A DNA stretch of 64,000 bases. It comes from Candidatus Rokuibacteriota bacterium (GTDB lineage: Bacteria; Methylomirabilota; Methylomirabilia; Rokubacteriales; CSP1-6). Below, piece after piece: positions 24,119 through 33,200 of the stretch; position 1 is the stretch's first letter, and each line of letters opens with the position of its first letter. The stretch is taken from positions 1 through 64,000 of the forward strand of contig QHSX01000061.1 in NCBI GenBank assembly GCA_003221695.1, given 5' to 3'. The notes beneath the pieces were generated by a model. That model saw only the letters and a program-made list of their open reading frames with translations. It had not been told where the DNA came from and searched no databases. Position numbers and translations under genes: made by a program.

Positions 24119-24145
24119 CGCGGGCGGGAGCCCTTCCCGCCCGCG
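24119..24145 (+). terminator. Terminator-like hairpin
   Basis: CGCGGGCGGGA and TCCCGCCCGCG pair over 11 bp with loop GCCCT, 19 bases after the stop of the Cys-rich gene. No T-tract follows, so it may be a mRNA 3'-end stabiliser or a factor-assisted terminator. Confidence 0.45.
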
Positions 24146-24237
24146 CCCGCCGACGCGCTCACGGCCGGCGCGGCGTGATTCCCGGTCGGCGCTCGGCGTT
24201 GCGTGCGGCGCCGGCGGTGTGTTACCGTCCGCGCGTC

Positions 24238-24966
24238 ATGGGCCATAACCTCGTCCTCACGCGTGACGGCGCGATCGCGACCGTCACGTTGAATCGCCCC
24301 GACCGACGCAACGCGCTGAGCGACGCCATGCTGACCGAGCTCGGGGCGGCGGTCGCCGAGCTGCGGGACGACGCCGCCACGCGCGTCGTGATCGTCACCG
24401 GCGCGCCGCCCGTCTTCTGCGCCGGCGCCGATGCACCGCTCCGCTCGAAGATGACCGCCGACGAGCGGCGGCGGGCGTTCGCGCAGCGGAAGGGCCAGTT
24501 CCGCCGCCTCTTCGAGCGCGCGAACACGCTGCTGGAGAGCCTCGAGCAGCCGACGCTCGCGATGATCAACGGTCACGCGATCGGCGGTGGCTGGGGGCTC
24601 ACGCTCGCGTGCGACTTCCGTTGGGCCGCCGCCGAGGCGGAGTTCTGGATCCCCGAGGTCGACCTCGGCGTGCCGCTCGGCCCGGCCTCCACGGCGCGCT
24701 TCGTCCGTCTCGTCGGGCCCGCGCGCGCCAAGGAGATCATCATGGAGTGCCGGCGGTATTCGGCCGCGGACGCCCACGCGGTGGGCCTCCTCCACCGCGT
24801 CGTGCCGGGCCCATCGCTCGTCAAAGAGGTGCGCGCCTACGCCGAGTTCCTGGCCGCCAAGCCCGCAAGGCCGCTCGCGGAGGCCAAGGCGCGGATCAAC
24901 GCCATCGCCCGCACGGGCATCCCCGAGGTCAACGCGATGACGGACGGGTTCCTCGACCGCGGATGA
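24238..24966 (+). CDS. Enoyl-CoA hydratase/isomerase family protein
   Basis: 242 residues from MGHNLVLTRD; the frame is open to 24175 but those residues are not family-like. Crotonase landmarks: VTLNRPDRRNALSDAML, oxyanion hole FCAGADAPL and HAIGGGWGLTLACDFR, then WIPEVDLGVPLG. The first catalytic Glu of enoyl hydratases (GGGxEL) is Gly here while the second (PExxLG) is present, so isomerase, lyase or other crotonase chemistry is possible. Coupled by ATGA to a CoA-transferase, indicating shared CoA-thioester metabolism. Confidence 0.88.
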   Translation: MGHNLVLTRDGAIATVTLNRPDRRNALSDAMLTELGAAVAELRDDAATRVVIVTGAPPVFCAGADAPLRSKMTADERRRAFAQRKGQFRRLFERANTLLESLEQPTLAMINGHAIGGGWGLTLACDFRWAAAEAEFWIPEVDLGVPLGPASTARFVRLVGPARAKEIIMECRRYSAADAHAVGLLHRVVPGPSLVKEVRAYAEFLAAKPARPLAEAKARINAIARTGIPEVNAMTDGFLDRG

Positions 24967-26144
24967 TGCTCGAGGGGATCCGCGTCCTCGACCTCTCACG
25001 GGTCATCGCCGGACCGTACTGCGCGACACTCATGGCCGACCTCGGCGCCGACGCCGTCAAGGTCGAGCGCCCGGGACGGGGCGACGACCTGCGCGCATGG
25101 CGCGGTGACGGCATGAGCGCCACGTTCGCCGCGATCAACCGGAACAAGCGCGGGATCGCGGTGGACCTCCAGCACCCCGAGGGTGCGCGGCTCGTGTTCG
25201 AGCTCGCGCGGCGCGCGGACGTCGTCATCGAGAACTTCCTCCCCGGCGTCGCCGACCGGCTGGGCGTCGGCTACCCCGCGGTGAGCGGAGCGAACCCGTC
25301 GGTCGTCTACGTGTCCGTCACCGGCTTCGGCCAGACGGGACCGCACGCGCGGCGCGCGGGCTACAACACGATCGCGCAGGGGATGAGCGGCATCATGGCC
25401 CTCACCGGGCCGCCCGGGAGCCCGCCCACCAAGGTCGGCGGCTCGGTGGCGGACCTCTCCGCCGCGTTCCTCGCGTTCGGCGCGGCGAACGCCGCGCTCG
25501 TCCACCGGCTCCGGACCGGCCAAGGCCAGTTCCTCGACGTGAGCCTGCTCGCCTCCACGGTGGCGCTCCTCCCCGATCCGGTCGCCCACTACTTCGACTC
25601 CGGGACGCGCCCGCCGCGCGTCGGGAACCGGAACCCCAACCTCACCCCGGCCGAGGCGTTCCACACCAAGGACGGCTGGGTCCAGGTCGTCATCATGAAC
25701 CCCGACCAGTACGCGCGCCTGTGCACGGTCCTGGGCGACGCCGAGCTCGCGACCGACCCGAAGTTCGCGACCAACGACAGCCGCCTCGCGCATCACCCCG
25801 AGCTCCGGGCGCGGATCGAAGCCGCGCTCGCCCGGGCGACGACCGCCGAGTGGGTGAGGCGCTTCGAGGCGGCCCAGGTCGCCGCCGGGCCGATCTACGA
25901 GTTCGACGAGGTGTTCGAGGATCCCCAGGTCAAGCACCTGGGGCTCGTGACTGAAATCGACCAGCCGGGCTACGGGAAGGCGAAGATGCTCGCCTTCCCC
26001 GTCCGCGCCTCGGCGACACCGGCCACGATCCGCCGCCCGGCCCCGCGGCTCGGCGAGCACACCGCCGAGGTGCTCGGCGAGCTCGGCCTCGGGCGCCCCG
26101 AGATCGAGCGCCTCGCCGCCGCCGGCGTCGTCGCGCTCGCATGA
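24963..26144 (+). CDS. Class III CoA-transferase (CaiB/BaiF)
   Basis: 393 residues, normal length. N-terminal LEGIRVLDLSRVIAGPYCAT, ADLGADAVKVERPGRGDDLR and NRNKRGIAVDLQHPEG are the family signatures; the catalytic Asp is in KVGGSVADLSAAF near residue 170. Moves CoA between carboxylic acids via an aspartyl anhydride/thioester, as formyl-CoA or carnitine-CoA transferases do. Works with the preceding crotonase on an imported organic acid (inference). Confidence 0.92.
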   Translation: MMLEGIRVLDLSRVIAGPYCATLMADLGADAVKVERPGRGDDLRAWRGDGMSATFAAINRNKRGIAVDLQHPEGARLVFELARRADVVIENFLPGVADRLGVGYPAVSGANPSVVYVSVTGFGQTGPHARRAGYNTIAQGMSGIMALTGPPGSPPTKVGGSVADLSAAFLAFGAANAALVHRLRTGQGQFLDVSLLASTVALLPDPVAHYFDSGTRPPRVGNRNPNLTPAEAFHTKDGWVQVVIMNPDQYARLCTVLGDAELATDPKFATNDSRLAHHPELRARIEAALARATTAEWVRRFEAAQVAAGPIYEFDEVFEDPQVKHLGLVTEIDQPGYGKAKMLAFPVRASATPATIRRPAPRLGEHTAEVLGELGLGRPEIERLAAAGVVALA

Positions 26145-26157
26145 GCGGGAGGTGACG

Positions 26158-26481
26158 ATGCGACGACACCCCGTGCTCCTGGCGCTGGCGGTCCTCGCCG
26201 CCACGGCCTGCGCGCTCCACCCCGGGCGCATGTTCCCGTCGCCCGAGCCCGGAGAGATCACCGTCAACACGACGGACAAGGGGGCGCTGGTACGGATGTT
26301 CGGCGAGCCCTACCAGGTTGGGCTCGACAGCGGCGACCAGACGTGGCGCTGGTTCTACGCCGAGTACGGCGTCCGCGGCGAGGCCAGCAAGGACTTGACC
26401 GTCCGCTTCAACCCGAATGGCACGGTCAAGTCCTATTCGTTCAGCTCGAACTTCCCCGACGACATGAAGCGGCTCAGGTAA
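26158..26481 (+). CDS. Lipoprotein, BamE/SmpA-like
   Basis: 107 residues from the ATG preceded by GGGAGG (GTG 26152 is also in frame). A lipobox AATAC at the end of LLALAVLAATAC predicts lipid attachment. The mature region TDKGALVRMFGEPYQVGLDS and TWRWFYAEYG resembles the SmpA/OmlA fold (short helix then antiparallel strands) found in BamE and in many outer-membrane lipoproteins. Specific function not assignable. Confidence 0.65.
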   Translation: MRRHPVLLALAVLAATACALHPGRMFPSPEPGEITVNTTDKGALVRMFGEPYQVGLDSGDQTWRWFYAEYGVRGEASKDLTVRFNPNGTVKSYSFSSNFPDDMKRLR

Positions 26482-26494
26482 GGAGGCGAGTGCC

Positions 26495-26677
26495 ATGCCC
26501 AACATCACGATCCAGTGGTACGCGGGACGCACCCAGGACCAGAAGCGGCAGCTCACCGCGGCGATCACCGAGGCGATGGTGAAGATCGGCAAGACGACCC
26601 CCGACCAGGTCCACATCGTCTTCCAGGACGTCGAGAAGTCGAACTGGGGCTGGAACGGCAGGCTCGCGAGCGACTAG
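26495..26677 (+). CDS. 4-oxalocrotonate tautomerase-family protein
   Basis: 60 residues. After Met removal Pro1 is the catalytic base (MPNITIQWYAGRTQDQKRQL); Arg in AGR and a C-terminal aromatic-rich tail (NWGWNGR) are typical of 4-OT. Forms hexamers that isomerise unsaturated oxo-acids; works in degradation of aromatic or other organic acids, in keeping with the neighbouring CoA enzymes. Ribosome-binding site AAGGAGG 13 bases upstream of the start. Confidence 0.9.
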   Translation: MPNITIQWYAGRTQDQKRQLTAAITEAMVKIGKTTPDQVHIVFQDVEKSNWGWNGRLASD

Positions 26678-26699
26678 GCAGGTCTGACGCCCTGAGTCG

Positions 26700-26727
26700 T
26701 TGACAAGGCGCGCGGTTCGCGGATAAT
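26700..26727 (+). promoter_or_regulatory. Strong sigma-70 promoter of the peptide importer
   Basis: TTGACA (26700-26705), 16 bases, GATAAT (26722-26727): 6/6 and 5/6 matches, the best canonical promoter in the window. Transcription would start near 26734, 27 bases before the importer's first ATG. Confidence 0.75.
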
Positions 26728-26738
26728 CACGCAACCTC

Positions 26739-26750
26739 CCTCCCGGGAGG
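26739..26750 (+). promoter_or_regulatory. Palindrome covering the ribosome-binding site
   Basis: CCTCCCGGGAGG is a perfect 12-bp palindrome whose right half is the Shine-Dalgarno sequence of the binding-protein gene. In mRNA it can pair intermolecularly or in a tight hairpin and may modulate initiation; it could also be an operator. Confidence 0.4.
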
Positions 26751-26759
26751 ACCGCCGCC

Positions 26760-28364
26760 ATGAGCCGATCAACGATGCCAGGCTTGGGGGCCCTGAGCCT
26801 CATCATCAACGACGCGTACTCTGCCCTCCGCCGCTCCCGCTGGATCGGCGTCCTCCTGCTGTGGGGCGGGCTCGAATGCCTCGCGCCACACCCTGCCGAT
26901 GCCGCGCCGGAGGGAACGATGACCTGGGGGCTCCACGTGACGCTGGCGTCGCGCTGGCTCGACCCCGCCGAGACGGAAGCCCTCATCACGCCCTTCATGG
27001 TCCTCTACGCGATCCACGACGCCGTCGCGAAGCCGATGCCCGCGGGGCCGATCACCCCGAGCCTCGCCGAGTCCTGGTCGGTGTCGAAGGACGGGCTCAC
27101 CTATGAGTTCGTGCTGAGGAAGACCGCGCGGTTCCACAACGGCGACCCCGTGACCGCCGACGACGTCAAGTTCTCGTTCGACCGCTACAAGGGCGCGGCG
27201 GCCAAGCTCCTCAAGGACAAGGTGCGAGAGGTCCAGATCGTCGACGCCGGGCGCGTGCGTTTCCATCTCAAGGAACCCTGGCCCGATTTCATGACCTTCT
27301 ACGGCACGTCGGCGTCCGGCGCCGCTTGGATCGTCCCGCGGAAGTACATCGAGAAGGTCGGTGACGACGGCTTCAAGAAGGCACCCGTCGGCGCGGGGCC
27401 GTACAAGGTGGTGAGCTTCACCCCAGGCGTGGAGCTGGTGATGGAGGCCTTTGACGGCTACTGGCGCAAGACGCCGAACGTCAAGCGGCTCGTCTTCCGC
27501 TCCATGCCGGAAGAAGCCACGCGTGCCACCGCTCTGAAGAAGGGCGAGGTGGACATCGTCTATCTCCTCAGTGGTCCGATCGCCGAGGACACCAGGCGAA
27601 CCCCGAACCTCAAACTCGTGCCTTCCAAACCGCCGGGGGTGTTCTGGCTGGAATTTCCGGACCAGTGGGACCCGAAATCGCCCTGGCACGACCGCCGAGT
27701 GAGGCTCGCGGCGAGCCTCGCCATCGACCGGGAGGCGGTCAACCAGGCCGAGACGCTGGGCTTCTCGCGACCTACAGGAAGCATCATTCCACGAATCTTC
27801 GAGTACGCGCTGCCCTTCGACCCGCCCCCCTACGATCCCAAGCGAGCCAGAGAGCTCCTCGCCGAGGCGGGTCACCCCAACGGCTTCGACGCAGGCGACT
27901 TTTACCCGTTCCCTCCGTACACCTCGATGGGGGAGGCCCTGGCCGGTTACCTGCAGGCGGTCGGGATCCGGACGCGGATCCAGACGATGGAGCGGGCGAC
28001 GTTCCTCACCGCGTGGCGAGAGAAGAAGCTCAAGGGTCTCGTGGTGGGCATCACCGGCGCGGCGGGCAATGCGGCGACGCGTCTCGAGGCCTACGTCACC
28101 CGGGGCGGGATCTACTCGTACGGGGTCATCCCGGAGGTCGAGGATCTGTTCCAGCGCCAGGCCAGGGAGCCGGACCGGGCCAGGCGCGAGGCCCTCCTGC
28201 ACCAGATCCAGAAGATCCTCCACGAGCGCGTGCTACACGCCCCGATCTACGAGCTCGCGTTCCTCTGGGGCGTCGGGCCCCGCGTCGAAGAGTCCGGGGC
28301 GGACCTGATCAGGTCGCACGCCTACTCGGCGCCGTACGAGGACCTCAGGCTCAAGAAGCCATGA
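26760..28364 (+). CDS. Peptide-family (SBP_bac_5) ABC solute-binding protein
   Basis: 534 residues, long N-region then membrane-spanning signal (WIGVLLLWGGLECLAPHPADA). The mature part starts GTMTWGLHVTLASRWLDPAE; PSLAESWSVSKDGLTYEFVL and RFHNGDPVTADDVKFSFDRY are SBP_bac_5 landmarks, with GAGPYKVVSF in the middle. Periplasmic receptor of the five-gene importer. The unusual feature is the ~35-residue pre-sequence ahead of the hydrophobic core. Distinct from the binding protein at the left end of the window. ATGA overlap with the permease. Confidence 0.9.
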   Translation: MSRSTMPGLGALSLIINDAYSALRRSRWIGVLLLWGGLECLAPHPADAAPEGTMTWGLHVTLASRWLDPAETEALITPFMVLYAIHDAVAKPMPAGPITPSLAESWSVSKDGLTYEFVLRKTARFHNGDPVTADDVKFSFDRYKGAAAKLLKDKVREVQIVDAGRVRFHLKEPWPDFMTFYGTSASGAAWIVPRKYIEKVGDDGFKKAPVGAGPYKVVSFTPGVELVMEAFDGYWRKTPNVKRLVFRSMPEEATRATALKKGEVDIVYLLSGPIAEDTRRTPNLKLVPSKPPGVFWLEFPDQWDPKSPWHDRRVRLAASLAIDREAVNQAETLGFSRPTGSIIPRIFEYALPFDPPPYDPKRARELLAEAGHPNGFDAGDFYPFPPYTSMGEALAGYLQAVGIRTRIQTMERATFLTAWREKKLKGLVVGITGAAGNAATRLEAYVTRGGIYSYGVIPEVEDLFQRQAREPDRARREALLHQIQKILHERVLHAPIYELAFLWGVGPRVEESGADLIRSHAYSAPYEDLRLKKP

Positions 28365-29278
28365 GGCGGTACATCCTCCGTCGGCTCGGATTCGCGCTCG
28401 TCTCGCTGTTCCTCCTGTCGGTGACGATCTTCTTCTTCGTCCGCGTCACCGGTGACCCGGCCGTCCTCCTCACGGAGCCGGGCGCGAGCCAGGCGGACCT
28501 CGACGCGATCCGGCAGCAGTTCGGCCTCGATCAGCCGCTCTGGGTCCAGTACGGAAGCTTCCTCGCCCACCTGTTGCGGGGCGACTTCGGCCAGTCGTTC
28601 TACTACCGGACGGATGTCCTCGAGCTCTACCTCTCCCGCCTGCCCGCCTCGCTCCTCCTCGCGGCGGTGGCGATGGCGTTCTCGCTGGTGATCGGCCTCC
28701 CCACGGGCATCGTCGCGGCGGTGCGAGTGAACGGCTGGTGGGACAGCGCGGGGAAAATCTTCGCCCTGCTCGGGCTCTCGATGCCCTCCTTCTGGGTCGG
28801 GCTGCTCATGATCCTCTTCTTCTCCGTCTACCTCGGCTGGCTGCCGTCCTCCGGCTCGGGCACCCCACTCCACGTCCTCATGCCGGCGTTCGCGCTCGGC
28901 TGGTACTTCGCGGCCGCGCACATGCGGCTCACGCGCTCGTCGATGCTCGAGGTCCTCGGCTCCGAGTACGTCAAGCTGGCGCGGCTCAAGGGGCTGCCGG
29001 AGGCCCTCGTGATCGCGAAGCACGCCTTCAAGAACGCGCTCATCCCCGTCCTCACGCTCGCCGGGATCAACCTCGTGCTGATGGTCAATGTCGCCGTCGT
29101 CGTCGAGACCGTCTTCGCCTGGCCCGGCGTCGGCCGGCTGCTCTACGAGGGCATCGCGTTCCGCGACTTCCCCGTCGTCCAGGCGACGGTCCTGCTCGGC
29201 GGCGTCATGATCGTGACCGTCAACCTGGTCGTCGACGTGCTCTACGCGATGATCGATCCACGGATCCGGTACGAGTGA
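28361..29278 (+). CDS. DppB-like peptide ABC permease
   Basis: 305 residues, six membrane helices expected. MRRYILRRLGFALVSLFLLS at the N-terminus, QQFGLDQPLWVQYGSFL in the first periplasmic loop, EAA loop SEYVKLARLKGLPEALVIAKHAFKNA in part (KLARLKGLPEALVIAKHAFK), and end DPRIRYE. The same architecture as the permease at the left edge but a separate paralogue. Confidence 0.93.
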   Translation: MRRYILRRLGFALVSLFLLSVTIFFFVRVTGDPAVLLTEPGASQADLDAIRQQFGLDQPLWVQYGSFLAHLLRGDFGQSFYYRTDVLELYLSRLPASLLLAAVAMAFSLVIGLPTGIVAAVRVNGWWDSAGKIFALLGLSMPSFWVGLLMILFFSVYLGWLPSSGSGTPLHVLMPAFALGWYFAAAHMRLTRSSMLEVLGSEYVKLARLKGLPEALVIAKHAFKNALIPVLTLAGINLVLMVNVAVVVETVFAWPGVGRLLYEGIAFRDFPVVQATVLLGGVMIVTVNLVVDVLYAMIDPRIRYE

Positions 29279-30162
29279 TGACCGGCAGCCGGGCCGCGGG
29301 GCTCACGCTGGCGTGGCGCTTCGCCGCCTTCCGAAGCGAAGGGTTCCCGCTCCTCCCGACGCTGATCCTCCTGACGCTCGCGCTCGTGGCGATCTTCGCC
29401 AACGCGATCGCGCCGTACAACCCCGAAGTCGGCGTGCTCGGCGAGCGCTTCCGTCCGCCCGCGTGGCAGGCGGGCGGCAGTGCGGAGCACGTCCTCGGCA
29501 CCGACCACCTCGGGCGCGACGTCCTCTCACGGCTCATCTTCGGCGCCCGCGTGTCCATGGTCGTCGGCTTCACGGCGGTCATCGTCGCGGGTCTCCTCGG
29601 CACCGTGCTCGGGATCCTGTCCGGCTATCTCGGCGGGTGGGTGGATCAAGTCATCATGCGGATCACCGACACGTGGCTCGCCCTGCCCGCACTGACCTTC
29701 GCGATCTTCCTCGCCGCGATCGTCGGACCGAGCGAGATGAACATCGTGATCATCCTGGCCGCGGTCTACTGGACGCGCTACGCGCGTGTCATCCGCGGGG
29801 AGGTCCTCTCGCTCAAGGAGCGCGACTTCGTGCGCCTCGCGATCGTCGCGGGCTGCGCCAAGCGGACGATCATGCGCCGCCACATCCTGCCGAACGTGCT
29901 CAACTCCGCCATCGTGCTCGCCACGCTCATGCTGGGCGTCGTCATCGTCACCGAGGCGTCGCTCTCGTTCCTCGGCGTGGGCGTGCCGCCCCCCAAGCCC
30001 GCGTGGGGGCTCATGCTCGCCGACGGCAAGAAGGGGCTGATGGCCGGCTACTGGTGGCTCACGGTGCTGCCGGGCTGCTGCATCGTGCTGATGGTGCTCG
30101 CCGCGAATCTCCTGGGCGACTGGCTTCGGGTGAAGCTCGACCCCCAGCTCCGTCAGCTGTGA
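29278..30162 (+). CDS. DppC-like peptide ABC permease
   Basis: 294 residues. Begins with a cytoplasmic segment, a first helix (LPTLILLTLALVAIFANAI), then HVLGTDHLGRDVLSRLIFGA, the DppC signature. The EAA loop is LKERDFVRLAIVAGCAKRTI. One-base overlap (TGATG) with the DppB-like stop. Second half of the membrane channel. Confidence 0.93.
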   Translation: MTGSRAAGLTLAWRFAAFRSEGFPLLPTLILLTLALVAIFANAIAPYNPEVGVLGERFRPPAWQAGGSAEHVLGTDHLGRDVLSRLIFGARVSMVVGFTAVIVAGLLGTVLGILSGYLGGWVDQVIMRITDTWLALPALTFAIFLAAIVGPSEMNIVIILAAVYWTRYARVIRGEVLSLKERDFVRLAIVAGCAKRTIMRRHILPNVLNSAIVLATLMLGVVIVTEASLSFLGVGVPPPKPAWGLMLADGKKGLMAGYWWLTVLPGCCIVLMVLAANLLGDWLRVKLDPQLRQL

Positions 30163-31136
30163 GTCTCCTCCTCGACGTCCGCGGGCTGTCGACCCACTAC
30201 GTGAGCGCGCGCGGCACGCGCGTGACGCGCGCGGTGGACCAGGTGTCGTTTGCGCTCGGGGAGGGCGAGACGCTCGGCATCGTGGGCGAGTCGGGTTCGG
30301 GCAAGACCACGCTCGCGCTCTCGCTCCTGAGGCTCCTGCCGCCCGCGGCGCGGATCGTCGCCGGCGAGGTCCGGTTCGAGGGCGACGACCTGCTCCGAAA
30401 GCCCGCCGCCCAGATGCGGAGGATCCGTGGCAAGCGGATCGCGATGATCCTGCAGGACCCGATGGCCTCGCTCAACCCGCTCTTCACGATCGGCGACCAG
30501 GTGGCCGAGCCGATCCGCGTCCACGAGGGCGCCAGCCGCGGCAGCGCGTGGGTGCGTGCGCGGGAGCTCCTTCGGGCGGTGCGGATCGCCGCACCCGAGC
30601 TCCGCGTGCGCGAATATCCGCACCAGATGTCGGGCGGGATGCGCCAGCGCATCGTCGGGGCGATCGCGATCTCGTGCGAGCCGCGCCTCTTGATCGCCGA
30701 CGAGCCCACGACGAGCCTCGACGTGACCATCCAGGCCCAGTACCTGAACCTGCTCCGCGACCTGCAGCGCGCGCGCCACCTCGCGATGATCTTCATCACC
30801 CACAACCTCGGTATCGTCGCCAAGATGTGCGATCGGGTGGCGGTGATGTACGCGGGGCGGATGGTCGAGGCGGGGCCGATCCGCAAGATCTTCAACGCGC
30901 CGGCGCACCCGTACACCAAGGCCCTCCTCGAGTCGATCCCCAGGCTCGGCGACGGCCGCGAGCGTCTAATCGCGATCGACGGGCAACCACCCGACCCGGC
31001 GAACCCACCCGCCGGCTGTCCGTTCCACCCGCGGTGCCCGCGGGTGCTGGACCGCTGCCGGCAGGAGGCGCCGCCCGAGGTCGCCGTGGGCGAGGGCCAG
31101 ACCGCGCGCTGCTGGCTCGCCGGCGACCGCCGATGA
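30159..31136 (+). CDS. DppD-like ABC ATPase
   Basis: 325 residues. Walker A GESGSGKTT, signature QMSGGMRQRIVGAIAI, Walker B LLIADEPTTSLD, switch His THNLGIV, and the oligopeptide-type C-terminal extension with PFHPRCPRVLDRCRQE, a cysteine cluster seen in this subfamily (reported to hold Fe-S in some members). GTG start overlapping the permease stop. Confidence 0.94.
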   Translation: MSLLLDVRGLSTHYVSARGTRVTRAVDQVSFALGEGETLGIVGESGSGKTTLALSLLRLLPPAARIVAGEVRFEGDDLLRKPAAQMRRIRGKRIAMILQDPMASLNPLFTIGDQVAEPIRVHEGASRGSAWVRARELLRAVRIAAPELRVREYPHQMSGGMRQRIVGAIAISCEPRLLIADEPTTSLDVTIQAQYLNLLRDLQRARHLAMIFITHNLGIVAKMCDRVAVMYAGRMVEAGPIRKIFNAPAHPYTKALLESIPRLGDGRERLIAIDGQPPDPANPPAGCPFHPRCPRVLDRCRQEAPPEVAVGEGQTARCWLAGDRR

Positions 31137-32131
31137 CCGCCCCGATCCTGGAGGCCCGGGACCTCACCAAGCACTTCCCGGTCAAGCGCGGTCTCCTCGG
31201 ACGCGGGGCCGGCGTCGTGCGCGCCGTGGACGGGGTCTCGTTCGCGATCGAGCCCGGCCGGACCCTCGGCGTCGTCGGTGAGTCTGGGTGCGGCAAGACG
31301 ACGACCGCGAAGCTCGTGCTGCATCTCGAAGCGCCCACGTCGGGCGCGATCCGCTTCGAGGGCCGGGACTTCCAGGCGTTCGACGCGGACGCGCTGCGCG
31401 CGTACCGCCGATCCGTGCAGGCCGTCTTCCAGGACCCCTACGCCTCGCTCAATCCGCGGATGCGCGTCGGCTCGATCATCGCGGAGCCCCTCGTCACAAA
31501 CGAATCGCTGCCGGCCGGCGCCGCGCGGACGCGGGTCGCCCGCCTCCTCGAGGTGGTCGGCCTGCCGGCGCGCGCCGCCGACCTCTTTCCCCACGAGTTC
31601 TCGGGCGGGCAGCGGCAGCGGATCGCGATCGCGCGGGCGCTCGCGCTCGAGCCGAAGCTCGTCGTGCTCGACGAGCCGGTGTCGGCTCTGGACGTCTCGA
31701 TCCGCGCCCAGATCCTGAACCTGCTCCGCGACCTCCAGAGCCGGCTCGGCCTGTCGTACCTCTTCATCGCGCACGACCTCGCGGCCGTCGCCCACATGAG
31801 CCACACGATCGCGGTGATGTACCTCGGGAAGATCGTCGAGATCGGCCCCGCCGAGACCGTCGCCGCCTCACCCCGGCACCCCTACACCCAGGCGCTCTTC
31901 TCGGCGGCGCTGCCGTCCCACCCCGACGAGAAGCGGGACGAGGTCGTCGTGACGGGCGAGGTGCCGAGCCCGCTCGCGCCGCCGAGCGGCTGCCGCTTCC
32001 ACCCGCGCTGCCCTCACGCGATGGCACGGTGCTCGACCGAGGAACCCGCCCTCGGTCCCGAGGCGAGGCGCCTCGTCGCCTGCCACCTCTACACGGGCGT
32101 CCGGGTCAGCGTCGGAGCCGCAGCACGTTGA
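31133..32131 (+). CDS. DppF-like ABC ATPase
   Basis: 332 residues. Walker A GESGCGKTT, signature EFSGGQRQRIAIARALALEP, Walker B LVVLDEPVSALD, and C-terminal FHPRCPHAMARC cluster. Completes the importer. Its last 26 bases overlap the end of the convergent receiver-cyclase gene, so the two operons meet tail to tail with no terminator space. Confidence 0.94.
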   Translation: MTAPILEARDLTKHFPVKRGLLGRGAGVVRAVDGVSFAIEPGRTLGVVGESGCGKTTTAKLVLHLEAPTSGAIRFEGRDFQAFDADALRAYRRSVQAVFQDPYASLNPRMRVGSIIAEPLVTNESLPAGAARTRVARLLEVVGLPARAADLFPHEFSGGQRQRIAIARALALEPKLVVLDEPVSALDVSIRAQILNLLRDLQSRLGLSYLFIAHDLAAVAHMSHTIAVMYLGKIVEIGPAETVAASPRHPYTQALFSAALPSHPDEKRDEVVVTGEVPSPLAPPSGCRFHPRCPHAMARCSTEEPALGPEARRLVACHLYTGVRVSVGAAAR

Positions 32132-33200
32132 AGGCCGGCACGGACTTCGAGAAGCCCTTGAGCGTGAGGCCCCCGAGCTCTTCGACCTCGACCGAGTCGT
32201 CGACCGCACCATACACGCGCTGGGCGATCAGGATCTGGCCGGGCTTCGCCTCGCCGCACAACCGGGCCGCGAGGTTGGTGACGGTACCGATCGCGCCATA
32301 GTCCAGGCGCCCCTCGAAGCCGATCGCGCCGATCGTGGCGTATCCCTGGGCCACCCCGACGCCGAAGTCGAGGTCGTAGCCACGTTTCTTCCACTTCACG
32401 AGGAGCTCGTCCACCCGCCCACGCATCGCGACCGCCATCCGCACCGCGCGTGCGGGAGCGTCCGGGACGGGCACCGGATCGTTGAAGAAGATCATCATGC
32501 CGTCGCCGGTGAAGCGCTCGAGCGTGCCCTCGTGCTCGAGGATCAGGGCGCCCATCTCGGCGTGGTACTCACGCAGCACCCCCATGACCTCCTCGGGCTC
32601 CGAGGTCTCGGCGAACGACGTGAAGCCGCGGAGGTCGAGGAAGACGACGGTGATCTCGCGGCGGTGACTCTTCAGGGGATCCTCGGCGTCGCCGCTCACG
32701 ATCATTTCGGCGAGCTGAGGCGAGAAGAAGCGCTTGAGCCGCTCCAGGCGCTCGAGCTGGGCGACCTGCACCTCGACCCGCTGCTCGAGCGTCCGGTTCC
32801 ACTCTGCGAGCTCGTCGTGGAGCAGCTTGATCCGGAGGAGCGACCTCACACGCGCGAGCAGCTCCTGCTGATTGATCGGCTTGGAGAGGAAGTCGTCGGC
32901 GCCCGCGTCGATCCCCTTCACCCGTTCCTGCGCCGGATCGAGCGCCGTCACCATGACGACGGGCAGCGTCGCCGTGGCCGGGTTCGTGCGGATCTTGCGG
33001 CAGACCTCGTAGCCGCTCATCTCGGGCATGACGACGTCGAGCAGCACCAGGTCCGGGGTTTCTTTCGGGACCTTTTCGAGCGCCTGGACGCCGGAGGACG
33101 CCGTGACGACCGCGTAGCCCTTGGCCGTCAGCAGATCGGCCAGCAGCTTGACGTTCTGCGGCGTGTCGTCGACGACGAGGATCTTCGCCGGCGCGCTCAT
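32106..33200 (-). CDS. Response regulator with class III adenylate/guanylate cyclase output
   Basis: 364 residues: receiver domain 1-125 with phospho-acceptor Asp55 in LVLLDVVMPEMSG and acidic pocket VVDD; a helical linker; cyclase domain ~185-364 with metal Asp in TVVFLDLRGFTSF and ERFTGDGMMIFF, the base-specifying Asp region RLDYGAIG and transition-state Asn/Arg in TVTNLAARL. Probably makes cAMP when phosphorylated. Last gene of the ten-gene sensory operon; ATG overlaps the end of the small receiver gene by 4 bases. Likely partner of the two upstream histidine kinases. Confidence 0.92.
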   Translation of the reverse strand: MSAPAKILVVDDTPQNVKLLADLLTAKGYAVVTASSGVQALEKVPKETPDLVLLDVVMPEMSGYEVCRKIRTNPATATLPVVMVTALDPAQERVKGIDAGADDFLSKPINQQELLARVRSLLRIKLLHDELAEWNRTLEQRVEVQVAQLERLERLKRFFSPQLAEMIVSGDAEDPLKSHRREITVVFLDLRGFTSFAETSEPEEVMGVLREYHAEMGALILEHEGTLERFTGDGMMIFFNDPVPVPDAPARAVRMAVAMRGRVDELLVKWKKRGYDLDFGVGVAQGYATIGAIGFEGRLDYGAIGTVTNLAARLCGEAKPGQILIAQRVYGAVDDSVEVEELGGLTLKGFSKSVPAFNVLRLRR

